A stretch of DNA of 64,000 nucleotides from assembly GCA_016873215.1 (NCBI GenBank), contig VGXU01000002.1, forward strand, positions 1 to 64,000. The letters run 5' to 3'. The position numbers were made by a program, and so were the translations under genes. Below, one piece after another: positions 1 through 8,331 of this stretch. Source of the DNA: Planctomycetota bacterium. GTDB lineage: Bacteria; Planctomycetota; Phycisphaerae; Sedimentisphaerales; Anaerohalosphaeraceae. The first letter of the stretch is position 1, and each line of letters begins with the position of its first letter. Below the pieces are notes generated by a model. It was given only the letters and a program-made list of their open reading frames with translations. It was not told where the DNA came from and did not search any database.

Positions 1-2790
1 TATACCACCGAAATGCTGTCGATGAATATTTCCGGCGGCGACCTGACATCGATGGGTATTATGATCCGTGAAAGCCCAACCAAGGCCAGTGTCGGCGGTA
101 TTGCTATCGAGACTTTGCCGAGCGATTACCAGATTCACAGTTTTTTTGATATCTTCACGGAACTGAGTGTCGATGGCGGCCAGACCTGGTATCCGTCAAC
201 CAGCAGCGCAGGCCATGTCGAGGCGCAGACTGTCGCGCCGCCCCATCCATTCCCAACGCCTAATCTGCCGCCATCATGCGGCCGGTATGTTGATCATGGT
301 TCGCTGTTTTCATTGTATGCCTCAGGTGTCGTTCTCAAAAATGCGGTATTGCGCAACTTCACATCATCCTTCCCGCTTCCGCCGCCGGGCGGCAACGATA
401 CCCATACCTTCAATGCGACAGTGGATATGATGATGTCAATGGATGGCGGACTGACATTTACGCCAATCACGGCTCCGGCCAACGTCACTGTTTATACAGC
501 ATGGAACCGGACGGACGGAACCGCAACATATTACAATACGGAAATGCTGGCGCTTAATATCAGCGGAGGCAATTTACCGCTGGGTTTCCGGATTCGTGAA
601 AGCCCGACGAGAGCCTCGCTGGGACGAACCAGCCAGCACGGGACAACCGGCGGCAAATATGATACCGAAAGCTTTTTTGATATTTACACGGAAATCAGCC
701 TCGATGGCGGATTTAGTTGGCAGCCTACAGTGCTCGGTCCGGCAACCGTTAACCTCATGGGAGAACCTCTCAATATCATCTGTCCGCCTGACATCACGGT
801 GAATACAACAGACCCCGGCGGAGCAGTGGTCAACTATGTGGTAACCGTCACCGGAGGCTGTCCGCCGATAATGATTAACTGTAATCCGCCCAGCGGCAGC
901 GTATTTCCGGTCGGCACGACGACGGTCAAATGTGTTGCCACGGATATTTGCGACCAGGTTGCCGTATGCAGCTTCAGGGTTACCGTTAACCGGGCGCAGA
1001 CGCCGCATTTCTTCACAACCAACCTGCTGCCGCCGCTTAACGGCATGTATAATACGGATCTCGGCCAGGGGTTTGCACTTTACCCGATGGGCGTTATCAT
1101 CCGAAACTGGAGCAACCATTTCTTCTCTTCGTCGATTGTGCCTCCGCCGCCGGGCGGCCTGCCGGTCGTGCACAATTTTAATTCTCAGGCGGAATTCGAA
1201 ATTACATTCGACGGCGGAATGACTTTCCAGCCGGTAACAGCCAATGTAACCAATACGATTCAGATGTCCTATTCCAGCAGCAGCGGAGGGGAAGATATCT
1301 ACCGGATTGAGGTGATGCAGATGAACGTCTCAGGTGGCGGATTGCCGGCGGGTGTGATGGTTCGCGAAAGCCCCACCTTAATGTCCACTGGTCAGGCTCG
1401 CATTAGGCCGGTTGTCGGCGGTTATCAAATCAGCAGCTTCTTCGATATTTTCACGGAAGTCAGTCTTGATGGCGGAATGAGTTGGTTCTCTTCGGCCTCG
1501 TCGGGATATGTGGAACTTCATCTTGACCCGGCGGCGGTTTCGCCGATGTTTGCCCCATCCACAAAGCTGCCGAGTCCGGTCAGTCAGGATGTTTCGACTA
1601 ATCCTATATGGCAGTCCTACGCCTCCGGGATTATTCTCAAAGATGTGCAATGCAAACGGTTCAGTGATTGGATAAATCCGCCTGCCCTGGGTGCGACGGT
1701 AATCCATTCATACGATGCACAGGTGGATTATCTTTTCTCGACCGATGGCGGCCTGAAATTCTCTCCGGGCCGAACCCCGGCGATTCTGACGGTCAAGACG
1801 TATCATTCCCGGGATTTCAATGGGCGTGCTACGTACGAGACCGAATTGCTGGCGATGAATATTTCCGGCGGTGACCTGCCGGCGGGTGTGATGGTGCGCG
1901 AAAGTCCGACGCGCATCAGTGAAGGCAGCATCAAGATTCATGCTTTCGGAGACGGCTACAGGATTCGAAGCTTCTTTGACATCTTTACGGAAATCACTTT
2001 TGATGGCGGTCAGACCTGGCAGCCGGCCGGCCAAGCGGGCCATGTTGAAGCACGGGCGGTTGCGCCGTCCAATCCATTCCCGACACCAAATCTGCAGCCG
2101 GCAACCGGACAGTATGTGCATGATGAAGAGTGGTTTGCGTATTATGCAATAGGTGTCGTCCTCAAAGACGTGGTGATCAGCAGGTTTACACAGAGCATCC
2201 CGCCCCCGCCGCCTGGCTTCACGGCCACGCACACCTGTGATACAATGGTGGACATGATGATTTCAACGGACGGCGGAGCGACGTTTAATCCGGTCGTCAC
2301 CAGCGCCACGATCACCTTCCAGATGACCGGCCGGCTTGGCGGAGACGGCGTGACGGAATATTACGACACCGAGATGCTCCAGCTTAATATCAACGGCGGC
2401 GGCTTGCCGCCGTTTATCAGGCTTCGCGAAAGCCCGACGAGAGCCTCGCTGGGACGAACGAGTGAACGCAGTTTACTCAGCGGCAATTACAATATTGAGA
2501 GCTTCTTTGACGTTTTCACAGAACTGAGTGTCGATGGCGGAATGAGTTGGCAGCCTTCGATAGCAGGTTCGACGACTATTTACCTCGTCCCGAAACCGTG
2601 CAACCGATGCAGCGATTTTGACCAGAGCGGGATAACGGATCTGTCCGACCTTGCGGAATTTGCATTAAACTGGCTGTGGGCCGGCTCAGTTGGCGACAGA
2701 TTTAATGTGGCGGACTTGGATTGTGACGGGTATGTAAAATTGTCGGATTTCGCGCTGTTTGCCCAAAATTGGCTGGACTCTTGTTCTTAG
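1..2790 (+). CDS. Secreted modular repeat protein with HYR domain and dockerin-like C-terminus (5' end outside window)
   Basis: The frame is already open at base 1 and its first residues (YTTEML) match the YYNTEML and YYDTEML positions of later modules, so the real start lies upstream; 929 residues are visible. There are five related modules of about 170 residues, the first partial. Each ends with a block such as FFDIFTELSVDGGQTW and contains an LRESPTRAS-like block. Between modules 2 and 3 (about residues 252-330) sits an HYR-type Ig-like domain with CPPDITV and paired cysteines. The last 60 residues hold two dockerin-like repeats (DFDQSGITDLSDLAEFA and DLDCDGYVKLSDFALFA, each followed by NWL-type residues), a tail common in exported Phycisphaerae proteins. 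Role is probably extracellular or cell-surface; no catalytic domain is visible. An intrinsic terminator follows. Confidence 0.85.
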   Translation, partial: YTTEMLSMNISGGDLTSMGIMIRESPTKASVGGIAIETLPSDYQIHSFFDIFTELSVDGGQTWYPSTSSAGHVEAQTVAPPHPFPTPNLPPSCGRYVDHGSLFSLYASGVVLKNAVLRNFTSSFPLPPPGGNDTHTFNATVDMMMSMDGGLTFTPITAPANVTVYTAWNRTDGTATYYNTEMLALNISGGNLPLGFRIRESPTRASLGRTSQHGTTGGKYDTESFFDIYTEISLDGGFSWQPTVLGPATVNLMGEPLNIICPPDITVNTTDPGGAVVNYVVTVTGGCPPIMINCNPPSGSVFPVGTTTVKCVATDICDQVAVCSFRVTVNRAQTPHFFTTNLLPPLNGMYNTDLGQGFALYPMGVIIRNWSNHFFSSSIVPPPPGGLPVVHNFNSQAEFEITFDGGMTFQPVTANVTNTIQMSYSSSSGGEDIYRIEVMQMNVSGGGLPAGVMVRESPTLMSTGQARIRPVVGGYQISSFFDIFTEVSLDGGMSWFSSASSGYVELHLDPAAVSPMFAPSTKLPSPVSQDVSTNPIWQSYASGIILKDVQCKRFSDWINPPALGATVIHSYDAQVDYLFSTDGGLKFSPGRTPAILTVKTYHSRDFNGRATYETELLAMNISGGDLPAGVMVRESPTRISEGSIKIHAFGDGYRIRSFFDIFTEITFDGGQTWQPAGQAGHVEARAVAPSNPFPTPNLQPATGQYVHDEEWFAYYAIGVVLKDVVISRFTQSIPPPPPGFTATHTCDTMVDMMISTDGGATFNPVVTSATITFQMTGRLGGDGVTEYYDTEMLQLNINGGGLPPFIRLRESPTRASLGRTSERSLLSGNYNIESFFDVFTELSVDGGMSWQPSIAGSTTIYLVPKPCNRCSDFDQSGITDLSDLAEFALNWLWAGSVGDRFNVADLDCDGYVKLSDFALFAQNWLDSCS

Positions 2791-2844
2791 AGCATGATGT
2801 ATAAGGAGTTACACAACCTCTGATAAAGAGGTTCTTATTATAAG

Positions 2845-2884
2845 AAACCGCCGCCGGGCATCACGCCTGGCGGCGGTTTTGTTT
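2845..2884 (+). terminator. Intrinsic terminator of the modular protein gene
   Basis: A 15-bp GC-rich stem (AAACCGCCGCCGGGC pairing with GCCTGGCGGCGGTTT, one G-T pair) with a 5-base loop is followed by TTTTGTTTTC, 55 bases after the stop codon. Confidence 0.85.
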
Positions 2885-2962
2885 TCGTCGCGGCTTTAGC
2901 GAAGACGAATTTACCTGGTTTTAAACCCTGCTCCGTGGACGGCAAATTTGCCATCCAGACCC

Positions 2963-2992
2963 TTGCGGACAGGGCACCGCCTGTGGTACAAT
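2963..2992 (+). promoter_or_regulatory. Sigma70-like promoter of the coiled-coil lipoprotein gene
   Basis: TTGCGG and TACAAT are separated by 18 bases, about 60 bases before the ATG at 3053. Assignment rests on consensus match alone. Confidence 0.45.
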
Positions 2993-3052
2993 AGGCCGCG
3001 ATACGGAATAAGACAAAACTCGGAATCAATACTTTTACGAAAGGATGAAACA

Positions 3053-3394
3053 ATGAAGAAACTGGCAATAGGGATGCTGATGATAAGTTTGTTGATTTTA
3101 TGCGGCTGCGAAAATGCGCAACTGGTCAGTTGCCAAAAGGAAAACACCGCCCTGAAAGCACAAGTGGACAAGGCCCAGGCGGATATCGCCGCGGCCAATG
3201 AAAAACTCGCCCAGGCGGAAACCAAAATGGCCGAATCCAAAGCCAAAGAACAGGAAACACAGACCAAGGCGCTGGAAGCCATCCGCACAATGCTCGAAAA
3301 ACAGGAAGTCAAAAACAAGGAAAAAGACGACCGCATCAAACAGCTTGATGCCCAGGTCAAGGAACTCAAGGCTGCCGCTGAAAAACAAAAATAA
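3053..3394 (+). CDS. Small coiled-coil lipoprotein
   Basis: 113 residues. The ATG at 3053 is preceded by AAGGA at a 7-base spacing; an upstream in-frame extension lacks a ribosome site and would bury the signal peptide. Residues 1-20 form a lipoprotein signal (MKKLAIGML, then LLILCGC), with the lipidated cysteine probably C20. The rest is almost entirely a charged, Ala/Lys/Glu/Gln-rich heptad coiled coil without cysteines or loops, resembling Lpp-like or murein-associated spacer lipoproteins in style only. It is a stand-alone gene with its own promoter and terminator. Function unknown; a structural envelope role is an inference. Confidence 0.8.
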   Translation: MKKLAIGMLMISLLILCGCENAQLVSCQKENTALKAQVDKAQADIAAANEKLAQAETKMAESKAKEQETQTKALEAIRTMLEKQEVKNKEKDDRIKQLDAQVKELKAAAEKQK

Positions 3395-3443
3395 GCCCGA
3401 TGCAGCAGGACTTAATCGTCCGATAGAGCCATAAGATGCATTG

Positions 3444-3475
3444 AAACGGCGCCGCACCCGCGACGCCGTTTTTTC
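3444..3475 (+). terminator. Intrinsic terminator of the lipoprotein gene
   Basis: AAACGGCG pairs with CGCCGTTT around a 12-base loop and is followed by a run of T. It lies between convergent genes. Confidence 0.75.
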
Positions 3476-3486
3476 TTTGCCATCCA

Positions 3487-4359
3487 TCATTTCCGTTTAG
3501 CGATGGCTACGCGGTCATTTCGAGATGAATCTTTTTCAATGCGAATATCCGCGAACAATCCTGTCGCTTCAAGAAGACTCTGGATCGCCTCGCCCTGCGC
3601 ATAGCCGATTTCCAGCATCATCGCACCGTCGGCCTTGAGAAAATCGCCAACCCCATCGGCTATCCGCCGATAAATATCCAGCCCGTTTGTGCCGCCATAC
3701 AAAGCGCGTCGCGGTTCGTAATCCCGGACATTTTTATCCAACTTCGCAAACTCCGCGTCGCTGACATAAGGCGGATTTGACATAATTAAATCGAATTTCG
3801 CCGCGTCCAGCCCCGCGATAATCGGGTCGAATAAATCCCCGCACAGCAGCCGAACCCGCTCGGTCAGTTTCAGCAACGACAGGTTTTGAGCCGCCGTCGC
3901 CAATGCCTTATCACAAATATCCGTGGCAATAATGGAGCAGTCTTTGCAGTTTTTCGCCACAGCCGCCGCGATACATCCGCTGCCCGTGCACAAATCCAAT
4001 ACCTCCTGTGCGCCGGGACGTTTACGCAAAAACTCAACCGCCCGCTCCACCAGCAATTCCGTTTCCGGCCGGGGTATCAGGCAATCCCGCGTGATTTTCA
4101 GCGGCAGCGAATAAAACTCGCACTGCCCCACCAGATACGCCACCGGTTCATGCTCACCGCAGCGTTTGACTAAGGCGCGAAGCGTCTCTAATTTAGCCGG
4201 CTCCACCTGCCGGTCGAATAGCGTATAAAGCTCTATCCGCGATAACCCCAGTACATGCGTCAGCAGCAGTTCCGCCGACAGTCGAGGGGCCTCAATGCCC
4301 TTCTGCGTCAGAAATTCCGTAATCCAGTTCAGCAGTTTTTGTATTGTCCATCGTTCCAT
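3487..4359 (-). CDS. prmC: Peptide chain release factor N5-glutamine methyltransferase
   Basis: 290 residues, the usual PrmC/HemK size. It methylates the GGQ glutamine of release factors RF1/RF2 with S-adenosylmethionine. The N-terminal helical domain (to about residue 75) is followed by the SAM-binding motif LDLCTGSGCIAAA and the catalytic NPPY motif (MSNPPYVSD), with IPRPETELL just before motif I as in the family. The start is taken at the ATG whose upstream strand reads AAAGGA at a 6-base spacing; an in-frame ATG 14 codons upstream has no ribosome site. In most genomes prmC follows prfA; here no release factor gene is adjacent. Confidence 0.93.
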   Translation of the reverse strand: MERWTIQKLLNWITEFLTQKGIEAPRLSAELLLTHVLGLSRIELYTLFDRQVEPAKLETLRALVKRCGEHEPVAYLVGQCEFYSLPLKITRDCLIPRPETELLVERAVEFLRKRPGAQEVLDLCTGSGCIAAAVAKNCKDCSIIATDICDKALATAAQNLSLLKLTERVRLLCGDLFDPIIAGLDAAKFDLIMSNPPYVSDAEFAKLDKNVRDYEPRRALYGGTNGLDIYRRIADGVGDFLKADGAMMLEIGYAQGEAIQSLLEATGLFADIRIEKDSSRNDRVAIAKRK

Positions 4360-4474
4360 TAAAATCCTTTGGATAATTTCAGCCATTATAAAAGCCGCCA
4401 CGCCGGCGGCAATAAATTTCCCGCAGGACTATTGAAAACCACGCCGATTATGATATTTTGTTGAGAAAATAACA

Positions 4475-4500
4475 AGCCCGGAGCGTCGGCGACGGCATAA
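4475..4500 (+). repeat. Dispersed intergenic repeat, CCCGGAGCG family, copy 1
   Basis: AGCCCGGAGCG followed by TCGGCGACGG. Related copies are at 36739-36763, 54226-54251 and 54267-54288. All are intergenic. Confidence 0.55.
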
Positions 4501-4522
4501 ATCAAAATCATAAGGAACGCCT

Positions 4523-4987
4523 ATGCGAGTCAAACCGCGAAGCAGCGAATACCAGATGAAACCAATGGAATTTCCGCCCTGTACGAAAATTCAGCAGCAC
4601 ACCATCGAAATCATCCCCCGCTATGTCGAAACAGACCAGGCCGGCGTTGTGCATCATACCGTCTATCCCGCCTGGTTCGAAATGGGCCGGACTGAACTCC
4701 TCCGCGTCAATGGCCTGGCATACAGCGATCTCGAAAAAGCAGGCGTTTTCTTTGTCGTCGCCGAATTGACGTGCAAATACCGCCGACCCGCCTTTTATGA
4801 CGAAAAGCTTGAACTGACCACCACCTGCACCAATATCACCAGCGCCCGCGTCGAACATACCTACGTCCTCAAACGCAAATCCACCGGCGTCATTCTCGCC
4901 GAAGGTACCTCCATTCTGGCCTGCGTCGATACCGACGGCAAAGTCCGCAGAATGCCCCACTTTATGTACCCCGAAGATATGCCATAA
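4523..4987 (+). CDS. Acyl-CoA thioesterase, YbgC/FcbC (4HBT hotdog) family
   Basis: 154 residues, normal for a single hotdog domain plus a short N-terminal extension. The 4-hydroxybenzoyl-CoA-thioesterase signature is clear: RYVETDQAGVVHHTVYPAWF, with the Asp of the T-D-x-x-G-V-V-H segment being the catalytic residue in this family, then R-T-E-L-L-R. Such enzymes hydrolyse acyl-CoA (or acyl-ACP) thioesters in the cytoplasm; the substrate cannot be told from sequence. Start ATG has AAGGA eight bases upstream. Monocistronic between prmC (divergent) and the small-ORF region. Confidence 0.85.
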   Translation: MRVKPRSSEYQMKPMEFPPCTKIQQHTIEIIPRYVETDQAGVVHHTVYPAWFEMGRTELLRVNGLAYSDLEKAGVFFVVAELTCKYRRPAFYDEKLELTTTCTNITSARVEHTYVLKRKSTGVILAEGTSILACVDTDGKVRRMPHFMYPEDMP

Positions 4988-5110
4988 CGAAAAAACAAGG
5001 AAAAATTTAAGACAAAAACAAAATCCGTCTTATAATATATTCAATTTTGATAAAAAGCGGCATATTTTAAGAAAACAAACGAAAATACTTAACATTTCCT
5101 TGATATACGC

Positions 5111-5139
5111 TTGAAGCAAAACCCCAATTTTGATATACT
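5111..5139 (+). promoter_or_regulatory. Strong sigma70-like promoter upstream of the small-ORF cluster
   Basis: TTGAAG and TATACT separated by exactly 17 bases, in an AT-rich stretch. Predicted start of transcription is near 5146. The next long gene on this strand is more than 2 kb away, so the promoter must serve a short transcript. Confidence 0.6.
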
Positions 5140-5191
5140 CACCTTTAATAAAGAACAGATGATTTGGCACTTATTTCGTCTGGGGGGAAAA

Positions 5192-5257
5192 ATGGAATCT
5201 CGCAGAACACATTATTACGAAGCAGTGGAAGCGGGCCGTGGTCCGCCGGCAATCTAA
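5192..5257 (+). CDS. Putative 21-residue small protein or leader peptide
   Basis: A very short ORF about 45 bases after the predicted transcription start, with a G-rich ribosome site (GGGGGGA) four bases before ATG. It encodes MESRRTHYYEAVEAG then RGPPAI and stops. The GRGPPA ending resembles GHDPPKA and GPGPPLA in the two following small ORFs. No family recognised; it could equally be a chance ORF inside a small RNA. Confidence 0.35.
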   Translation: MESRRTHYYEAVEAGRGPPAI

Positions 5258-5324
5258 AAAAAACATTTCTTAACGTCCGCTATTATCAGACCGTTATAAT
5301 AAAAACTGTATCGTGGAGGTTTTT

Positions 5325-5510
5325 ATGCCAGCCAAAAATGTGCATTGCAGCCGAAGCCTCAAAAGTCCGCCGGGGAATTTCAAAAACGGACACGATCCGC
5401 CGAAAGCCCAAAAAGAACTTTTTTCCTCAGTAGGTTCTTGCAGGGCCTTTTTTATTTTTTATAGTTTGAGTAGAGACCGTTTTCCGTGTTTGACAACGAA
5501 ATCTTTTTAA
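5325..5510 (+). CDS. Putative small protein of unknown function
   Basis: 61 codons from ATG with a near-perfect ribosome site (GGAGGT, 5 bases before the start). The first 35 residues (MPAKNVHCSRSLKSPPG, then NFKNGHDPPKAQKELF) are polar and Pro-rich; the rest is read through a sequence that forms an intrinsic terminator (5406-5460), so either the terminator is regulatory or only the first part of the frame matters. Stop at 5510 overlaps the AAGGA site of the next small ORF. No known family. Confidence 0.35.
   Translation: MPAKNVHCSRSLKSPPGNFKNGHDPPKAQKELFSSVGSCRAFFIFYSLSRDRFPCLTTKSF
5406..5460 (+). terminator. Intrinsic terminator or attenuator within the small-ORF cluster
   Basis: GCCC and AAGAAC pair with GTTCTT and GGGC around a 3x3 internal loop and a 15-base apical loop, followed by CTTTTTTATTTTTTA. 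It would end a transcript of about 310 bases begun at the 5111 promoter. Confidence 0.55.
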
Positions 5511-5520
5511 GGAAAACAAT

Positions 5521-5772
5521 ATGGGGCCGCGACAGTTCAAAACCTGCGTGTACTCTGCAAAACCGTCCGATGACCTGACGGGTCCTGGTCCGCCGCTGGC
5601 GGGAAAAAAACCTTCTCCACTAAAAGTTAAAACGATATCATCATTTCATCCGCTCTTCCGCGTCGCATTTTCACCGTATGAAAAATGCGGCGATTTATTT
5701 TCACGGCGCATAAAAAAGCCGACCTCCTTCTCAGGCAAGTCGGCTTTCACAATGGAAAGCATCTCTTTTTAG
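5521..5772 (+). CDS. Putative small protein of unknown function
   Basis: 83 codons; ATG preceded by AAGGA at a 7-base spacing, 10 bases after the previous small ORF ends. Begins MGPRQFKTCVYSAKPSDDL and contains TGPGPPLAGKK. The distal third runs through two hairpins, one (CGCATTTT/AAAAATGCG near 5668-5691) followed by T-rich DNA and one that is the terminator of the opposing gene, so the coding part may really be shorter or absent. Confidence 0.28.
   Translation: MGPRQFKTCVYSAKPSDDLTGPGPPLAGKKPSPLKVKTISSFHPLFRVAFSPYEKCGDLFSRRIKKPTSFSGKSAFTMESISF
5711..5747 (-). terminator. Intrinsic terminator of the Arg/Gly-rich protein gene
   Basis: On the minus strand AAAGCCGAC pairs with GTCGGCTTT around a 15-base loop, followed by a T run, about 30 bases past the stop. 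Confidence 0.8.
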
Positions 5773-5778
5773 AAACGG

Positions 5779-6687
5779 TTAATACCAAAAATCTCTCGGT
5801 ACAGTTCTGTCATATTCCTGCGATGGCCGGTCCTGCGGATAATTCCGCGGTCCATCATAACGCGGACCATACTCCGGCCGCATCCGCGGAGCAAAACGAC
5901 CGTTCATCGGCCTCCTATCATGCCGTCCGGGTCCATCGTTAAACATCGGAGCCAAACCCCGAGGTCTTTCATTGCCATCCTGCCGACGCGGCATCATCCT
6001 GCCGTATCCCATCGGTTCGCGGGGCGCAAAACGTTGCGGCCCATATTCATCAAACCTCATCGGACGCTGCGGCTCAAATCGACGCATCGCACGCGGGCCT
6101 TCGAATTCGCCGGCCCCAGGCATCCCGCCGCGAAAGCGAAATTGTTCCGGCCGGCCCTCAGTATCACCCGACCTGAAATTATCCCGCTGCCGATTATAAC
6201 CGCGCTGGCGGCCAAAGTCAGGCCGGTCTCCCGGCGCGCCAAAATCCTGACCTCGCGGACCGTCCAAACGTCTGCCGCGTTCGCCGAAATTCTCATCGCC
6301 GCGACCTCGCCGCGCCATCATGTTCTGCCCAATGCGTCCGCGAATTTGTTCACGCATCCGGTCTGCATTGTCGAGCAACTGTCCCATCTTCTTAGCGTCC
6401 TGCGCCTGATAAGCTCCCTTAATCTTGCCCAGCCATTTCTCAATCTGCGGCATAGCGGGCATTTCTTTTTGCCTGGCTTCAATGCCCTTTATCAATTGAT
6501 CCATCTTTTCCCCGTCACGCTGTTCATAGGCCGCGCGAAAATCATTCAGCCAGCGGCCAAATTGTACGGTCGGAGCCTTGGCTTCCTTTTCGGCTGCCGG
6601 AGTTTCTTTGCCCCATGTCCCCGGTGCTGCAAACACCCACACCGCCGCGGCGGTTGCGATTGCAATAATAATCATCTTCTTGAACAT
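5779..6687 (-). CDS. Exported Arg/Gly-rich low-complexity protein
   Basis: 302 residues. A clear signal peptide (MFKKMIIIAIATAAAVWVFA, then AP) is followed by two related helical segments (about residues 42-75 and 80-115, each with a W-L-x-x-F/I-x-x-A-Y pattern and a run ending in R), then about 180 residues extremely rich in Arg, Gly, Pro, Asp, Met and Phe (RRGRGDENFGERGRR style). The tail is predicted disordered and highly basic. Start has AAAGGAAA upstream. It resembles the exported RGG-like proteins often found as orphans in Planctomycetes; function unknown. A nucleic-acid or polysaccharide-binding role would be an inference from charge only. Confidence 0.75.
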   Translation of the reverse strand: MFKKMIIIAIATAAAVWVFAAPGTWGKETPAAEKEAKAPTVQFGRWLNDFRAAYEQRDGEKMDQLIKGIEARQKEMPAMPQIEKWLGKIKGAYQAQDAKKMGQLLDNADRMREQIRGRIGQNMMARRGRGDENFGERGRRLDGPRGQDFGAPGDRPDFGRQRGYNRQRDNFRSGDTEGRPEQFRFRGGMPGAGEFEGPRAMRRFEPQRPMRFDEYGPQRFAPREPMGYGRMMPRRQDGNERPRGLAPMFNDGPGRHDRRPMNGRFAPRMRPEYGPRYDGPRNYPQDRPSQEYDRTVPRDFWY

Positions 6688-6873
6688 ATTGATTTCCTTT
6701 CTGAAAATACACCATGTTAAGGTTTATAGTCCGTGTCGTTACGCGCTGCTGTCCATTACAAATCCGGCCGGATTTACAGAATTACAGACGGACAGCCGGG
6801 CAGGTTTATTGCGAAAAAAAATACCGGCGTGAAACAAATAGCGATTTTTCCGGGGGTTTTTAACGAAAATGGG

Positions 6874-7749
6874 CTAAAAAACAATCGCCGCGTAACCCAC
6901 CGATTCACTGCTGGATTGGTGATAATGCGATTGCATTACCTCGGCGCTGTTGGTATGCGCCAGCAAAATCCCTTTTTTGCTCCCGGCTACCTCAGCCGCC
7001 GCGACCGCCGCCGCCGCCGCCGCAGGCCCGCACGCGTTTTCATTACGCAACGACGATTCAGCCAGATGCTCCGCGTCCATCTTCAACGCGCTTTCGATAA
7101 ATTTCATATCATTGACCTCGTGCGCCCATGCAATGCCCTCCGCCCCGGACCCCTGCGGATAAAATCCATAACGCGGGCCATAATGCGTTAAATCCGTCGA
7201 GGCGATGCACACGGCATTCACGCACGAATCCTTCAGCAGCGCGCCGACCTTCCGCCCGAACACGCATTCATAACGCTCCGGCCCCGGCGGCATGATTACC
7301 GCGACTAATTTTGCACTCGGAAACAAATACTGGATAAACGGAATCTGCACCTCAATGCTGTGTTCATAACGATGCGCCTCTGCGTTGGGTTTGGCCCCCA
7401 GTTGAATCAATTCCTGCGTCAGCGGCTCATCAATTAAAATCCGTCCCAGCGGCGTTTCCCACGCGCCGCCCGGATAAATCACCGGACAGGTTTCATAACA
7501 GCGATGCGATGCGCCGAAAACAATAAAGGTATCGACGGCCTTATTGACTTGTTTGACCGCTGCGAAAACCAGCGCCGCAGCCTTGCCGGAAAACAGCCAC
7601 CCCGCGTGCGGCACAATGCCCGCGACAATTCTCGCCGGCAGCTCCGTCTTAATCAGGTCTGCGGGCAGGCACTCGACAATCTCGTCCAGACATTCCTGCT
7701 GCGAACCGCCGTAAAATTGTCCCGCCACTGTTGGTTTGCGAATCATCAT
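6874..7749 (-). CDS. amrB: MEMO1-family protein (AmmeMemoRadiSam system protein B-like)
   Basis: 291 residues. MEMO-like proteins are structurally related to class III extradiol dioxygenases and bind metal. Family blocks visible: RKPTVAGQFY at the N-terminus, GIVPHAGWLFSG, EHSIEVQIPFIQYLFP, and STDLTHYGPRYGF; the histidines of PHAGW, EHS and THYG are the expected metal ligands. Start is one of two adjacent ATGs (7749 or 7746), AAGGGA lying 6 bases upstream. In many genomes the gene neighbours AmmeMemoRadiSam A or a radical SAM gene; neither is here, so the system may be split. Divergent from purE with only 77 bases between starts. Confidence 0.88.
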   Translation of the reverse strand: MMIRKPTVAGQFYGGSQQECLDEIVECLPADLIKTELPARIVAGIVPHAGWLFSGKAAALVFAAVKQVNKAVDTFIVFGASHRCYETCPVIYPGGAWETPLGRILIDEPLTQELIQLGAKPNAEAHRYEHSIEVQIPFIQYLFPSAKLVAVIMPPGPERYECVFGRKVGALLKDSCVNAVCIASTDLTHYGPRYGFYPQGSGAEGIAWAHEVNDMKFIESALKMDAEHLAESSLRNENACGPAAAAAAVAAAEVAGSKKGILLAHTNSAEVMQSHYHQSSSESVGYAAIVF

Positions 7750-7826
7750 CGAATTTCCCTTGAAAGCCGCCTTGATTACCGATATATTCGGTACGTACAT
7801 TCTATCTATTTATGCGAGGAAAAACA

Positions 7827-8330
7827 ATGGCCGGCAAAAATTCCCCCGTGGCGGTTCTGATGGGTTCCGACAGCGACCTGCCCGTAATGCAGAGTTGCGT
7901 GGATCAGCTCAAATACTTCGGCATCGACCCGATTGTGAGGGTATTGTCCGCTCACCGAACACCCACGCAGGCGGTGGAGTTCGCCCAGAAAGCAAAAGCT
8001 GACGGCATCCAGGTTATCATCGCCGCCGCCGGCATGGCCGCCCATCTGGCAGGCGCCATGGCCGCACATACAACGCTGCCCATCATCGGCGTCCCGCTTC
8101 AGGCCGCCGAAGGCCCCAGCGGACTTGACGCCCTGCTCAGCACCGTCCAGATGCCGCCCGGAATGCCCGTTGGTACAATGGCCATCGGTAAGGCCGGCGC
8201 AAAAAACGCTGCCGTTTTCGCCGTGCAGATTCTCGCCCTCGCGGATAAATCCCTGGCCGACAAACTCGTCAAATTTCGCGCCGAACAAACCCAAAAAGTC
8301 CTCCAGAAAGACGCGGAGTTAAATAAATAA
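7827..8330 (+). CDS. purE: N5-carboxyaminoimidazole ribonucleotide mutase (PurE class I)
   Basis: 167 residues, the usual length. Interconverts N5-CAIR and CAIR in purine synthesis. Visible signatures: [33 protein letters not shown], and [16 protein letters not shown]. The start at 7827 (MAGKNSP) has GAGG nine bases upstream; a further in-frame ATG 15 bases earlier is possible but lacks a ribosome site. purK is not next to it. The last 31 bases, including the stop, recur almost unchanged at 9133-9163 at the end of the nucleotidyltransferase gene. Confidence 0.95.
   Translation: MAGKNSPVAVLMGSDSDLPVMQSCVDQLKYFGIDPIVRVLSAHRTPTQAVEFAQKAKADGIQVIIAAAGMAAHLAGAMAAHTTLPIIGVPLQAAEGPSGLDALLSTVQMPPGMPVGTMAIGKAGAKNAAVFAVQILALADKSLADKLVKFRAEQTQKVLQKDAELNK
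8300..8330 (+). repeat. Direct repeat, left copy (purE 3' end)
   Basis: 31 bases beginning CCTCCAGAAAG and ending in the purE stop codon. The right copy differs at one base (A to G). In both, the frame encodes KDAELNK and stop. Confidence 0.9.
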
Positions 8331-8331
8331 A

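Noticed and set aside
574-1173. Long antisense frame within the modular surface protein gene
   Set aside because: Composition is Arg/His/Cys-rich and follows the repeat modules of the sense gene; no start signal.
1-2600. Repeated modules considered as a CRISPR-like or tandem DNA repeat array
   Set aside because: The repetition is at protein level with diverged codons; no short regularly spaced identical repeats occur here or elsewhere in the window.
5164-5433. 89-codon frame from TTG overlapping the small-ORF region
   Set aside because: No ribosome site, and it conflicts with the two better-supported short ORFs at 5192 and 5325.
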